Counted from the stretch's first letter, positions 1 through 13,900 are shown. The stretch: DNA of 64,000 nt from Cladorhizidae sp. MBARI D1340-BT2 (GCA_028752905.1 JAQNBH010000020.1:868001-932000); one strand, 5' to 3'. Numbers and translations: made by a program. The notes: generated from the letters alone by a model not told the origin.

Positions 1-136
1 AAAATCTTGTTATTTTGCCGTAAAGCTCATAACTTTTCTACACTTTACCCCAAAAAGATAATTTTTATATCAACGGATAGCCCTTCTAATTATCTGTCTT
101 TTGTACGTGCCAAAATTTTGAGTACTCTAAGCATTA

Positions 137-343
137 GCAAGTTATGGTGATTTGAAGTGGTAAGGTTTGCGATCTTTCCTGGCGTTTTCCAGTTGCCAAA
201 GCGGTGGCCTGCCAGTGAAAAACCACTACATTTATTGATAATCTGTTGACATGTTGCAGATAAGGGCCTTCTCTATCAGTTGACAAAATCTGGGACTTTG
301 GTCTTGTTAATTAGGGCAGTTATGAATTGTACTCTTACTTGAT
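137..343 (+). repeat. Nearly invariant core of the satellite unit, with nested inverted repeats
   Basis: This part of each unit is almost unchanged across the window, with only a few type-linked substitutions such as ggccttc to gaccttc in type F and aaggtttg to aagatttg in some units. It holds nested inverted repeats: agtggt at 156-161 with accact at 222-227, ctggc at 179-183 with gccag at 211-215, and gcca at 195-198 with tggc at 205-208. These would allow a 72-base rod-like fold. It has no conserved reading frame. A structural or protein-binding role is inference; low variation may instead reflect homogenisation. Confidence 0.6.
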
Positions 344-867
344 GCTAAACATGTTAGCTTCGTAGATTATCCACACTTCACTGAATAGACTTGATGTATA
401 GCTATTAAGATAGGACTCTCTAAGTGCTCTCTCTTGATACCAAACATCCATATATTCTGCACACTTCACTGTAATGGACTTGCAAGATAGGTATCTCTCA
501 GTGTTCTCTATCTTGAGCTAAACATGTTAGCTTCATAGATTCTCCACACTTCACTGAATAGACTTGATATATAGCTCTAAAGGTAGGCCTCTCTCTGTTC
601 TCTCTCTTGATACCAAACATCCGTATATTCTGCATACATAGAATCACAAGATAGGTTTCTCTATGTGTTCTCTATCTTGATGCTAAACAGGTTAGCTTCA
701 TAGATTCTCCACACTTCACTGTATAAACTTGATATATAGCTATTAAGATAAGGTCTCTCCCTGTGCTCTCTGTTGATATCAAACATCCATAATATTCTGC
801 ATACTTCACTGTAATGGACTTGATATGATTCGAATGATAGGTTTCATTATGTGTTCTCTATCTTGAT
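344..867 (+). repeat. Six diverged 70-96-bp subunits inside the satellite unit
   Basis: Aligning the pieces by eye shows an old nested repeat. Subunits 1, 3 and 5 (95, 95 and 96 bp) resemble one another closely. Subunits 2, 4 and 6 (78, 70 and 90 bp) resemble one another and, more distantly, the odd ones. Even subunits lack the tatatagctatta segment of the odd ones. Subunit 4 has also lost most of the cacttcactgtaatgg segment, which explains its short length. The same layout recurs in every unit of the array. Subunits must have been duplicated before the 908-bp unit was amplified, because they differ far more from each other than whole units do. Confidence 0.85.
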
Positions 868-3800
868 ATTTGCCCTAATTTGGTCTATATGTTTCTCATT
901 TTTCCCCCAAAAATCTTGTTATTTTGCAGTAAAGCTCATAACTTTTCTACACTTTACCCCAAAAAGATAATTTTTATATCAACGGATAGCCCTTCTAATT
1001 ATCTGTCTTTTGTACGTGCCAAAATTTTGAGTACTCTAAGCATTAGCAAGTTATGTTGATTTGAAGTGGTAAGGTTTGCGATCTTTCCTGGCGTTTTCCA
1101 GTTGCCAAAGCGGTGGCCTGCCAGTGAAAAACCACTACATTTATTGATAATCTGTTGACATGTTGCAGATAAGGGCCTTCTCTATCAGTTGACAAAATCT
1201 GGGACTTTGGTCTTGTTAATTAGGGCAGTTATGAATTGTACTCTTACTTGATGCTAAACATGTTAGCTTCGTAGATTATCCACACTTCACTGAATAGACT
1301 TGATGTATAGCTATTAAGATAGGACTCTCTAAGTGCTCTCTCTTGATACCAAACATCCATATATTCTGCACACTTCACTGTAATGGACTTGCAAGATAGG
1401 TATCTCTCAGTGTTCTCTATCTTGAGCTAAACATGTTAGCTTCATAGATTCTCCACACTTCACTGAATAGACTTGATATATAGCTCTAAAGGTAGGCCTC
1501 TCTCTGTTCTCTTTCTTGATACCAAACATCCGTATATTCTGCATACATAGAATCACAAGATAGGTTTCTCTATGTGTTCTCTATCTTGATGCTAAACAGG
1601 TTAGCTTCATAGATTCTCCACACTTCACTGTATAAACTTGATATATAGCTATTAAGATAAGGTCTCTCCCTGTGCTCTCTGTTGATATCAAACATCCATA
1701 ATATTCTGCATACTTCACTGTAATGGACTTGATATGATTCGAATGATAGGTTTCATTATGTGTTCTCTATCTTGATATTTGCCCTAATTTGGTCTATATG
1801 TTTCTCATTTTTCCCCCAAAAATCTTGTTATTTTGCCGTAAAGCTCATAACTTTTCTACACTTTACCCCAAAAAGATAATTTTTATATCAACGGATAGCC
1901 CTTCTAATTATCTGTCTTTTGTACGTGCCAAAATTTTGAGTACTCTAAGCATTAGCAAGTTATGGTGATTTGAAGTGGTAAGGTTTGCGATCTTTCCTGG
2001 CGTTTTCCAGTTGCCAAAGCGGTGGCCTGCCAGTGAAAAACCACTACATTTATTGATAATCTGTTGACATGTTGCAGATAAGGGCCTTCTCTATCAGTTG
2101 ACAAAATCTGGGACTTTGGTCTTGTTAATTAGGGCAGTTATGAATTGTACTCTTACTTGATGCTAAACATGTTAGCTTCGTAGATTATCCACACTTCACT
2201 GAATAGACTTGATGTATAGCTATTAAGATAGCACTCTCTAAGTGCTCTCTCTTGATACCAAACATCCATATATTCTGCACACTTCACTGTAATGGACTTG
2301 CAAGATAGGTATCTCTCAGTGTTCTCTATCTTGAGCTAAACATGTTAGCTTCATAGATTCTCCACACTTCACTGAATAGACTTGATATATAGCTCTAAAG
2401 GTAGGCCTCTCTCTGTTCTCTCTCTTGATACCAAACATCCGTATATTCTGCATACATAGAATCACAAGATAGGTTTCTCTATGTGTTCTCTATCTTGATG
2501 CTAAACAGGTTAGCTTCATAGATTCTCCACACTTCACTGTATAAACTTGATATATAGCTATTAAGATAAGGTCTCTCCCTGTGCTCTCTGTTGATATCAA
2601 ACATCCATAATATTCTGCATACTTCACTGTAATGGACTTGATATGATTCGAATGATAGGTTTCATTATGTGTTCTCTATCTTGATATTTGCCCTAATTTG
2701 GTCTATATGTTTCTCATTTTCCCCCCAAAAATCTTGTTATTTTGCCGTAAAGCTCATAACTTTTCTACACTTTACCCCAAAAAGATAATTTTTATATCAA
2801 CGGATAGCCCTTCTAATTATCTGTCTTTTGTACGTGCCAAAATTTTGAGTACTCTAAGCATTAGCAAGTTATGGTGATTTGAAGTGGTAAGGTTTGCGAT
2901 CTTTCCTGGCGTTTTCCAGTTGCCAAAGCGGTGGCCTGCCAGTGAAAAACCACTACATTTATTGATAATCTGTTGACATGTTGCAGATAAGGGCCTTCTC
3001 TATCAGTTGACAAAATCTGGGACTTTGGTCTTGTTAATTAGGGCAGTTATGAATTGTACTCTTACTTGATGCTAAACATGTTAGCTTCGTAGATTATCCA
3101 CACTTCACTGAATAGACTTGATGTATAGCTATTAAGATAGGACTCTCTAAGTGCTCTCTCTTGATACCAAACATCCATATATTCTGCACACTTCACTGTA
3201 ATGGACTTGCAAGATAGGTATCTCTCAGTGTTCTCTATCTTGAGCTAAACATGTTAGCTTCATAGATTCTCCACACTTCACTGAATAGACTTGATATATA
3301 GCTCTAAAGGTAGGCCTCTCTCTGTTCTCTCTCTTGATACCAAACATCCGTATATTCTGCATACATAGAATCACAAGATAGGTTTCTCTATGTGTTCTCT
3401 ATCTTGATGCTAAACAGGTTAGCTTCATAGATTCTCCACACTTCACTGTATAAACTTGATATATAGCTATTAAGATAAGGTCTCTCCCTGTGCTCTCTGT
3501 TGATATCAAACATCCATAATATTCTGCATACTTCACTGTAATGGACTTGATATGATTCGAATGATAGGTTTCATTATGTGTTCTCTATCTTGATATTTGC
3601 CCTAATTTGGTCTATATGTTTCTCATTTTTCCCCCAAAAATCTTGTTATTTTGCAGTAAAGCTCATAACTTTTCTACACTTTACCCCAAAAAGATAATTT
3701 TTATATCAACGGATAGCCCTTCTAATTATCTGTCTTTTGTACGTGCCAAAATTTTGAGTACTCTAAGCATTAGCAAGTTATGTTGATTTGAAGTGGTAAG

Positions 3801-6800
3801 GTTTGCGATCTTTCCTGGCGTTTTCCAGTTGCCAAAGCGGTGGCCTGCCAGTGAAAAACCACTACATTTATTGATAATCTGTTGACATGTTGCAGATAAG
3901 GGCCTTCTCTATCAGTTGACAAAATCTGGGACTTTGGTCTTGTTAATTAGGGCAGTTATGAATTGTACTCTTACTTGATGCTAAACATGTTAGCTTCGTA
4001 GATTATCCACACTTCACTGAATAGACTTGATGTATAGCTATTAAGATAGGACTCTCTAAGTGCTCTCTCTTGATACCAAACATCCATATATTCTGCAAAC
4101 TTCACTGTAATGGACTTGCAAGATAGGTATCTCTCAGTGTTCTCTATCTTGAGCTAAACATGTTAGCTTCATAGATTCTCCACACTTCACTGAATAGACT
4201 TGATATATAGCTCTAAAGGTAGGCCTCTCTCTGTTCTCTCTCTTGATAACAAACATCCGTATATTCTGCATACATAGAATCACAAGATAGGTTTCTCTAT
4301 GTGTTCTCTATCTTGATGCTAAACAGGTTAGCTTCATAGATTCTCCACACTTCACTGTATAAACTTGATATATAGCTATTAAGATAGGTCTCTCCCTGTG
4401 CTCTCTGTTGATATCAAACATCCATAATATTCTGCATACTTCACTGTAATGGACTTGATATGATTCGAATGATAGGTTTCATTATGTGTTCTCTATCTTG
4501 ATATTTGCCCTAATTTGGTCTATATGTTTCTCATTTTTCCCCAAAAAATCTTGTTATTTTGCCGTAAAGCTCATAACTTTTCTACACTTTACCCCAAAAA
4601 GATAATCTTTATATTACCGGATAGCCCTTCTAATTATCTGTCTTTTGTACGTGCCAAAATTTTGAGTACTCTAAGCATTAGCAAGTTATGGTGATTTGAA
4701 GTGGTAAGGTTTGCGATCTTTCCTGGCGTTTTCCAGTTGCCAAAGCGGTGGCCTGCCAGTGAAAAACCACTACATTTATTGATAATCTGTTGACATGTTG
4801 CAGATAAGGGCCTTCTCTATCAGTTGACAAAATCTGGGACTTTGGTCTTGTTAATTAGGGCAGTTATGAATTGTACTCTTACTTGATGCTAAACATGTTA
4901 GCTTCGTAGATTATCCACACTTCACTGAATAGACTTGATGTATAGCTATTAAGATAGGACTCTCTAAGTGCTCTCTCTTGATACCAAACATCCATATATT
5001 CTGCACACTTCACTGTAATGGACTTGCAAGATAGGTATCTCTCAGTGTTCTCTATCTTGAGCTAAACATGTTAGCTTCATAGATTCTCCACACTTCACTG
5101 AATAGACTTGATATATAGCTCTAAAGGTAGGCCTCTCTCTGTTCTCTCTCTTGATAACAAACATCCGTATATTCTGCATACATAGAATCACAAGATAGGT
5201 TTCTCTATGTGTTCTCTATCTTGATGCTAAACAGGTTAGCTTCATAGATTCTCCACACTTCACTGTATAAACTTGATATATAGCTATTAAGATAGGTCTC
5301 TCCCTGTGCTCTCTGTTGATATCAAACATCCATAATATTCTGCATACTTCACTGTAATGGACTTGATATGATTCGAATGATAGGTTTCATTATGTGTTCT
5401 CTATCTTGATATTTGCCCTAATTTGGTCTATATGTTTCTCATTTTTCCCCAAAAAATCTTGTTATTTTGCCGTAAAGCTCATAACTTTTCTACACTTTAC
5501 CCCAAAAAGATAATCTTTATATTACCGGATAGCCCTTCTAATTATCTGTCTTTTGTACGTGCCAAAATTTTGAGTACTCTAAGCATTAGCAAGTTATGGT
5601 GATTTGAAGTGGTAAGGTTTGCGATCTTTCCTGGCGTTTTCCAGTTGCCAAAGCGGTGGCCTGCCAGTGAAAAACCACTACATTTATTGATAATCTGTTG
5701 ACATGTTGCAGATAAGGGCCTTCTCTATCAGTTGACAAAATCTGGGACTTTGGTCTTGTTAATTAGGGCAGTTATGAATTGTACTCTTACTTGATGCTAA
5801 ACATGTTAGCTTCGTAGATTATCCACACTTCACTGAATAGACTTGATGTATAGCTATTAAGATAGGACTCTCTAAGTGCTCTCTCTTGATACCAAACATC
5901 CATATATTCTGCACACTTCACTGTAATGGACTTGCAAGATAGGTATCTCTCAGTGTTCTCTATCTTGAGCTAAACATGTTAGCTTCATAGATTCTCCACA
6001 CTTCACTGAATAGACTTGATATATAGCTCTAAAGGTAGGCCTCTCTCTGTTCTCTCTCTTGATACCAAACATCCGTATATTCAGCATACATAGAATCACA
6101 AGATAGGTTTCTCTATGTGTTCTCTATCTTGATGCTAAACAGGTTAGCTTCATAGATTCTCCACACTTCACTGTATAAACTTGATATATAGCTATTAAGA
6201 TAGGTCTCTCCCTGTGCTCTCTGTTGATATCAAACATCCATAATATTCTGCATACTTCACTGTAATGGACTTGATATGATTCGAATGATAGGTTTCATTA
6301 TGTGTTCTCTATCTTGATATTTGCCCTAATTTGGTCTATATGTTTCTCATTTTTCCCCAAAAAATCTTGTTATTTTGCCGTAAAGCTCATAACTTTTCTA
6401 CACTTTACCCCAAAAAGATAATCTTTATATTACCGGATAGCCCTTCTAATTATCTGTCTTTTGTACGTGCTAAAATTTTGAGTACTCTAAGTATTAGCAA
6501 GTTATGGTGATTTGAAGTGGTAAGGTTTGCGATCTTTCCTGGCGTTTTCCAGTTGCCAAAGCGGTGGCCTGCCAGTGAAAAACCACTACATTTATTGATA
6601 ATCTGTTGACATGTTGCAGATAAGGGCCTTCTCTATCAGTTGACAAAATCTGGGACTTTGGTCTTGTTAATTAGGGCAGTTATGAATTGTACTCTTACTT
6701 GATGCTAAACATGTTAGCTTCGTAGATTATCCACACTTCACTGAATAGACTTGATGTATAGCTATTAAGATAGGACTCTCTAAGTGCTCTCTCTTGATAC

Positions 6801-8178
6801 CAAACATCCATATATTCTGCACACTTCACTGTAATGGACTTGCAAGATAGGTATCTCTCAGTGTTCTCTATCTTGAGCTAAACATGTTAGCTTCATAGAT
6901 TCTCCACACTTCACTGAATAGACTTGATATATAGCTCTAAAGGTAGGCCTCTCTCTGTTCTCTCTCTTGATACCAAACATCCGTATATTCTGCATACATA
7001 GAATCACAAGATAGGTTTCTCTATGTGTTCTCTATCTTGATGCTAAACAGGTTAGCTTCATAGATTCTCCACACTTCACTGTATAAACTTGATATATAGC
7101 TATTAAGATAAGGTCTCTCCCTGTGCTCTCTGTTGATATCAAACATCCATAATATTCTGCATACTTCACTGTAATGGACTTGATATGATTCGAATGATAG
7201 GTTTCATTATGTGTTCTCTATCTTGATATTTGCCCTAATTTGGTCTATATGTTTCTCATTTTTCCCCCAAAAATCTTGTTATTTTGCCGTAAAGCTCATA
7301 ACTTTTCTACACTTTACCCCAAAAAGATAATCTTTATATTACCGGATAGCCCTTCTAATTATCTGTCTTTTGTACGTGCCAAAATTTTGAGTACTCTAAG
7401 CATTAGCAAGTTATGGTGATTTGAAGTGGTAAGGTTTGCGATCTTTCCTGGCGTTTTCCAGTTGCCAAAGCGGTGGCCTGCCAGTGAAAAACCACTACAT
7501 TTATTGATAATCTGTTGACATGTTGCAGATAAGGGCCTTCTCTATCAGTTGACAAAATCTGGGACTTTGGTCTTGTTAATTAGGGCAGTTATGAATTGTA
7601 CTCTTACTTGATGCTAAACATGTTAGCTTCGTAGATTATCCACACTTTACTGAATAGACTTGATGTATAGCTATTAAGATAGCACTCTCTAAGTGCTCTC
7701 TCTTGATACCAAACATCCATATATTCTGCACACTTCACTGTAATGGACTTGCAAGATAGGTATCTCTCAGTGTTCTCTATCTTGAGCTAAACATGTTAGC
7801 TTCATAGATTCTCCACACTTCACTGAATAGACTTGATATATAGCTCTAAAGGTAGGCCTCTCTCTGTTCTCTCTCTTGATACCAAACATCCGTATATTCT
7901 GCATACATAGAATCACAAGATAGGTTTCTCTATGTGTTCTCTATCTTGATGCTAAACAGGTTAGCTTCATAGATTCTCCACACTTCACTGTATAAACTTG
8001 ATATATAGCTATTAAGATAAGGTCTCTCCCTGTGCTCTCTGTTGATATCAAACATCCATAATATTCTGCATACTTCACTGTAATGGACTTGATATGATTC
8101 GAATGATAGGTTTCATTATGTGTTCTCTATCTTGATATTTGCCCTAATTTGGTCTATATGTTTCTCATTTTCCCCCCA

Positions 8179-10905
8179 AAAATCTTGTTATTTTGCCGTA
8201 AAGCTCATAACTTTTCTACACTTTACCCCAAAAAGATAATTTTTATATCAACGGATAGCCCTTCTAATTATCTGTCTTTTGTACGTGCCAAAATTTTGAG
8301 TACTCTAAGCATTAGCAAGTTATGGTGATTTGAAGTGGTAAGGTTTGCGATCTTTCCTGGCGTTTTCCAGTTGCCAAAGCGGTGGCCTGCCAGTGAAAAA
8401 CCACTACATTTATTGATAATCTGTTGACATGTTGCAGATAAGGGCCTTCTCTATCAGTTGACAAAATCTGGGACTTTGGTCTTGTTAATTAGGGCAGTTA
8501 TGAATTGTACTCTTACTTGATGCTAAACATGTTAGCTTCGTAGATTATCCACACTTCACTGAATAGACTTGATGTATAGCTATTAAGATAGCACTCTCTA
8601 AGTGCTCTCTCTTGATACCAAACATCCATATATTCTGCACACTTCACTGTAATGGACTTGCAAGATAGGTATCTCTCAGTGTTCTCTATCTTGAGCTAAA
8701 CATGTTAGCTTCATAGATTCTCCACACTTCACTGAATAGACTTGATATATAGCTCTAAAGGTAGGCCTCTCTCTGTTCTCTCTCTTGATACCAAACATCC
8801 GTATATTCTGCATACATAGAATCACAAGATAGGTTTCTCTATGTGTTCTCTATCTTGATGCTAAACAGGTTAGCTTCATAGATTCTCCACACTTCACTGT
8901 ATAAACTTGATATATAGCTATTAAGATAAGGTCTCTCCCTGTGCTCTCTGTTGATATCAAACATCCATAATATTCTGCATACTTCACTGTAATGGACTTG
9001 ATATGATTCGAATAATAGGTTTCATTATGTGTTCTCTATCTTGATATTTGCCCTAATTTGGTCTATATGTTTCTCATTTTCCCCCCAAAAATCTTGTTAT
9101 TTTGCCGTAAAGCTCATAACTTTTCTACACTTTACCCCAAAAAGATAATTTTTATATCAACGGATAGCCCTTCTAATTATCTGTCTTTTGTACGTGCCAA
9201 AATTTTGAGTACTCTAAGCATTAGCAAGTTATGGTGATTTGAAGTGGTAAGGTTTGCGATCTTTCCTGGCGTTTTCCAGTTGCCAAAGCGGTGGCCTGCC
9301 AGTGAAAAACCACTACATTTATTGATAATCTGTTGACATGTTGCAGATAAGGGCCTTCTCTATCAGTTGACAAAATCTGGGACTTTGGTCTTGTTAATTA
9401 GGGCAGTTATGAATTGTACTCTTACTTGATGCTAAACATGTTAGCTTCGTAGATTATCCACACTTCACTGAATAGACTTGATGTATAGCTATTAAGATAG
9501 CACTCTCTAAGTGCTCTCTCTTGATACCAAACATCCATATATTCTGCACACTTCACTGTAATGGACTTGCAAGATAGGTATCTCTCAGTGTTCTCTATCT
9601 TGAGCTAAACATGTTAGCTTCATAGATTCTCCACACTTCACTGAATAGACTTGATATATAGCTCTAAAGGTAGGCCTCTCTCTGTTCTCTCTCTTGATAC
9701 CAAACATCCGTATATTCTGCATACATAGAATCACAAGATAGGTTTCTCTATGTGTTCTCTATCTTGATGCTAAACAGGTTAGCTTCATAGATTCTCCACA
9801 CTTCACTGTATAAACTTGATATATAGCTATTAAGATAAGGTCTCTCCCTGTGCTCTCTGTTGATATCAAACATCCATAATATTCTGCATACTTCACTGTA
9901 ATGGACTTGATATGATTCGAATAATAGGTTTCATTATGTGTTCTCTATCTTGATATTTGCCCTAATTTGGTCTATATGTTTCTCATTTTCCCCCCAAAAA
10001 TCTTGTTATTTTGCCGTAAAGCTCATAACTTTTCTACACTTTACCCCAAAAAGATAATTTTTATATCAACGGATAGCCCTTCTAATTATCTGTCTTTTGT
10101 ACGTGCCAAAATTTTGAGTACTCTAAGCATTAGCAAGTTATGGTGATTTGAAGTGGTAAGGTTTGCGATCTTTCCTGGCGTTTTCCAGTTGCCAAAGCGG
10201 TGGCCTGCCAGTGAAAAACCACTACATTTATTGATAATCTGTTGACATGTTGCAGATAAGGGCCTTCTCTATCAGTTGACAAAATCTGGGACTTTGGTCT
10301 TGTTAATTAGGGCAGTTATGAATTGTACTCTTACTTGATGCTAAACATGTTAGCTTCGTAGATTATCCACACTTCACTGAATAGACTTGATGTATAGCTA
10401 TTAAGATAGCACTCTCTAAGTGCTCTCTCTTGATACCAAACATCCATATATTCTGCACACTTCACTGTAATGGACTTGCAAGATAGGTATCTCTCAGTGT
10501 TCTCTATCTTGAGCTAAACATGTTAGCTTCATAGATTCTCCACACTTCACTGAATAGACTTGATATATAGCTCTAAAGGTAGGCCTCTCTCTGTTCTCTC
10601 TCTTGATACCAAACATCCGTATATTCTGCATACATAGAATCACAAGATAGGTTTCTCTATGTGTTCTCTATCTTGATGCTAAACAGGTTAGCTTCATAGA
10701 TTCTCCACACTTCACTGTATAAACTTGATATATAGCTATTAAGATAAGGTCTCTCCCTGTGCTCTCTGTTGATATCAAACATCCATAATATTCTGCATAC
10801 TTCACTGTAATGGACTTGATATGATTCGAATAATAGGTTTCATTATGTGTTCTCTATCTTGATATTTGCCCTAATTTGGTCTATATGTTTCTCATTTTCC
10901 CCCCA
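8179..10905 (+). repeat. Three near-identical consecutive A units
   Basis: Units at 8179, 9088 and 9997 are spaced exactly 909 bp. They share two private markers, gatagcactctc in subunit 1 and gaataataggt in subunit 6. The unit at 13631 carries the same pair. This indicates a recent local tandem multiplication followed by dispersal of one copy. Confidence 0.75.
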
Positions 10906-13900
10906 AAAATCTTGTTATTTTGCCGTAAAGCTCATAACTTTTCTACACTTTACCCCAAAAAGATAATTTTTATATCAACGGATAGCCCTTCTAATTATCT
11001 GTCTTTTGTACGTGCCAAAATTTTGAGTACTCTAAGCATTAGCAAGTTATGGTGATTTGAAGTGGTAAGGTTTGCGATCTTTCCTGGCGTTTTCCAGTTG
11101 CCAAAGCGGTGGCCTGCCAGTGAAAAACCACTACATTTATTGATAATCTGTTGACATGTTGCAGATAAGGGCCTTCTCTATCAGTTGACAAAATCTGGGA
11201 CTTTGGTCTTGTTAATTAGGGCAGTTATGAATTGTACTCTTACTTGATGCTAAACATGTTAGCTTCGTAGATTATCCACACTTCACTGAATAGACTTGAT
11301 GTATAGCTATTAAGATAGGACTCTCTAAGTGCTCTCTCTTGATACCAAACATCCATATATTCTGCACACTTCACTGTAATGGACTTGCAAGATAGGTATC
11401 TCTCAGTGTTCTCTATCTTGAGCTAAACATGTTAGCTTCATAGATTCTCCACACTTCACTGAATAGACTTGATATATAGCTCTAAAGGTAGGCCTCTCTC
11501 TGTTCTCTCTCTTGATACCAAACATCCGTATATTCAGCATACATAGAATCACAAGATAGGTTTCTCTATGTGTTCTCTATCTTGATGCTAAACAGGTTAG
11601 CTTCATAGATTCTCCACACTTCACTGTATAAACTTGATATATAGCTATTAAGATAGGTCTCTCCCTGTGCTCTCTGTTGATATCAAACATCCATAATATT
11701 CTGCATACTTCACTGTAATGGACTTGATATGATTCGAATGATAGGTTTCATTACGTGTTCTCTATCTTGATATTTGCCCTAATTTGGTCTATATGTTTCT
11801 CATTTTCCCCCAAAAAATCTTGTTATTTTGCCGTAAAGCTCATAACTTTTCTACACTTTACCCCAAAAAGATAATCTTTATATTACCGGATAGCCCTTCT
11901 AATTATCTGTCTTTTGTACGTGCCAAAATTTTGAGTACTCTAAGTATTAGCAAGTTATGGTGATTTGAAGTGGTAAGGTTTGCGATCTTTCCTGGCGTTT
12001 TCCAGTTGCCAAAGCGGTGGCCTGCCAGTGAAAAACCACTACATTTATTGATAATCTGTTGACATGTTGCAGATAAGGGCCTTCTCTATCAGTTGACAAA
12101 ATCTGGGACTTTGGTCTTGTTAATTAGGGCAGTTATGAATTGTACTCTTACTTGATGCTAAACATGTTAGCTTCGTAGATTATCCACACTTCACTGAATA
12201 GACTTGATGTATAGCTATTAAGATAGGACTCTCTAAGTGCTCTCTCTTGATACCAAACATCCATATATTCTGCACACTTCACTGTAATGGACTTGCAAGA
12301 TAGGTATCTCTCAGTGTTCTCTATCTTGAGCTAAACATGTTAGCTTCATAGATTCTCCACACTTCACTGAATAGACTTGATATATAGCTCTAAAGGTAGG
12401 CCTCTCTCTGTTCTCTCTCTTGATACCAAACATCCGTATATTCTGCATACATAGAATCACAAGATAGGTTTCTCTATGTGTTCTCTATCTTGATGCTAAA
12501 CAGGTTAGCTTCATAGATTCTCCACACTTCACTGTATAAACTTGATATATAGCTATTAAGATAAGGTCTCTCCCTGTGCTCTCTGTTGATATCAAACATC
12601 CATAATATTCTGCATACTTCACTGTAATGGACTTGATATGATTCGAATGATAGGTTTCATTATGTGTTCTCTATCTTGATATTTGCCCTAATTTGGTCTA
12701 TATGTTTCTCATTTTCCCCCCAAAAATCTTGTTATTTTGCCGTAAAGCTCATAACTTTTCTACACTTTACCCCAAAAAGATAATTTTTATATCAACGGAT
12801 AGCCCTTCTAATTATCTGTCTTTTGTACGTGCCAAAATTTTGAGTACTCTAAGCATTAGCAAGTTATGGTGATTTGAAGTGGTAAGGTTTGCGATCTTTC
12901 CTGGCGTTTTCCAGTTGCCAAAGCGGTGGCCTGCCAGTGAAAAACCACTACATTTATTGATAATCTGTTGACATGTTGCAGATAAGGGCCTTCTCTATCA
13001 GTTGACAAAATCTGGGACTTTGGTCTTGTTAATTAGGGCAGTTATGAATTGTACTCTTACTTGATGCTAAACATGTTAGCTTCGTAGATTATCCACACTT
13101 CACTGAATAGACTTGATGTATAGCTATTAAGATAGCACTCTCTAAGTGCTCTCTCTTGATACCAAACATCCATATATTCTGCACACTTCACTGTAATGGA
13201 CTTGCAAGATAGGTATCTCTCAGTGTTCTCTATCTTGAGCTAAACATGTTAGCTTCATAGATTCTCCACACTTCACTGAATAGACTTGATATATAGCTCT
13301 AAAGGTAGGCCTCTCTCTGTTCTCTCTCTTGATACCAAACATCCGTATATTCTGCATACATAGAATCACAAGATAGGTTTCTCTATGTGTTCTCTATCTT
13401 GATGCTAAACAGGTTAGCTTCATAGATTCTCCACACTTCACTGTATAAACTTGATATATAGCTATTAAGATAGGTCTCTCCCTGTGCTCTCTGTTGATAT
13501 CAAACATCCATAATATTCTGCATACTTCACTGTAATGGACTTGATATGATTCGAATGATAGGTTTCATTATGTGTTCTCTATCTTGATATTTGCCCTAAT
13601 TTGGTCTATATGTTTCTCATTTTCCCCCCAAAAATCTTGTTATTTTGCCGTAAAGCTCATAACTTTTCTACACTTTACCCCAAAAAGATAATTTTTATAT
13701 CAACGGATAGCCCTTCTAATTATCTGTCTTTTGTACGTGCCAAAATTTTGAGTACTCTAAGCATTAGCAAGTTATGGTGATTTGAAGTGGTAAGGTTTGC
13801 GATCTTTCCTGGCGTTTTCCAGTTGCCAAAGCGGTGGCCTGCCAGTGAAAAACCACTACATTTATTGATAATCTGTTGACATGTTGCAGATAAGGGCCTT

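Larger units (their letters stand above)
1..909 (+). repeat. Representative satellite unit (type A) and its internal plan
   Basis: In this unit, positions 1-136 and 868-909 are the AT-rich segment that varies between unit types. Positions 137-343 are a GC-richer, nearly invariant core. Positions 344-867 are six related subunits: 344-438, 439-516, 517-611, 612-681, 682-777 and 778-867. Odd subunits open with an imperfect dyad (gctaa, five bases, ttagc). All share a frame of the kind tattct.cacacttcactg, then gacttg, gatagg and ctctctcttgat. They form three pairs of 173, 165 and 186 bp. Every unit also carries three TTAA tetranucleotides: in the gttaattaggg string and in the ctattaagat strings of subunits 1 and 5. 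The phase chosen is arbitrary. Confidence 0.9.

Noticed and set aside
156..227. tRNA-sized (72-base) foldable segment in the satellite core
   Set aside because: The nested pairing makes a rod rather than a cloverleaf, and there is no convincing A box, B box or TTC loop.
826..842. Possible RNA polymerase III B box (attcgaatc on the minus strand) in each unit
   Set aside because: It matches only part of the consensus and has no acceptable A box at the right distance upstream on that strand.
828..844. Possible CENP-B box around ttcgaatgatagg
   Set aside because: The ttcg and central a fit, but the required cggg end is absent.
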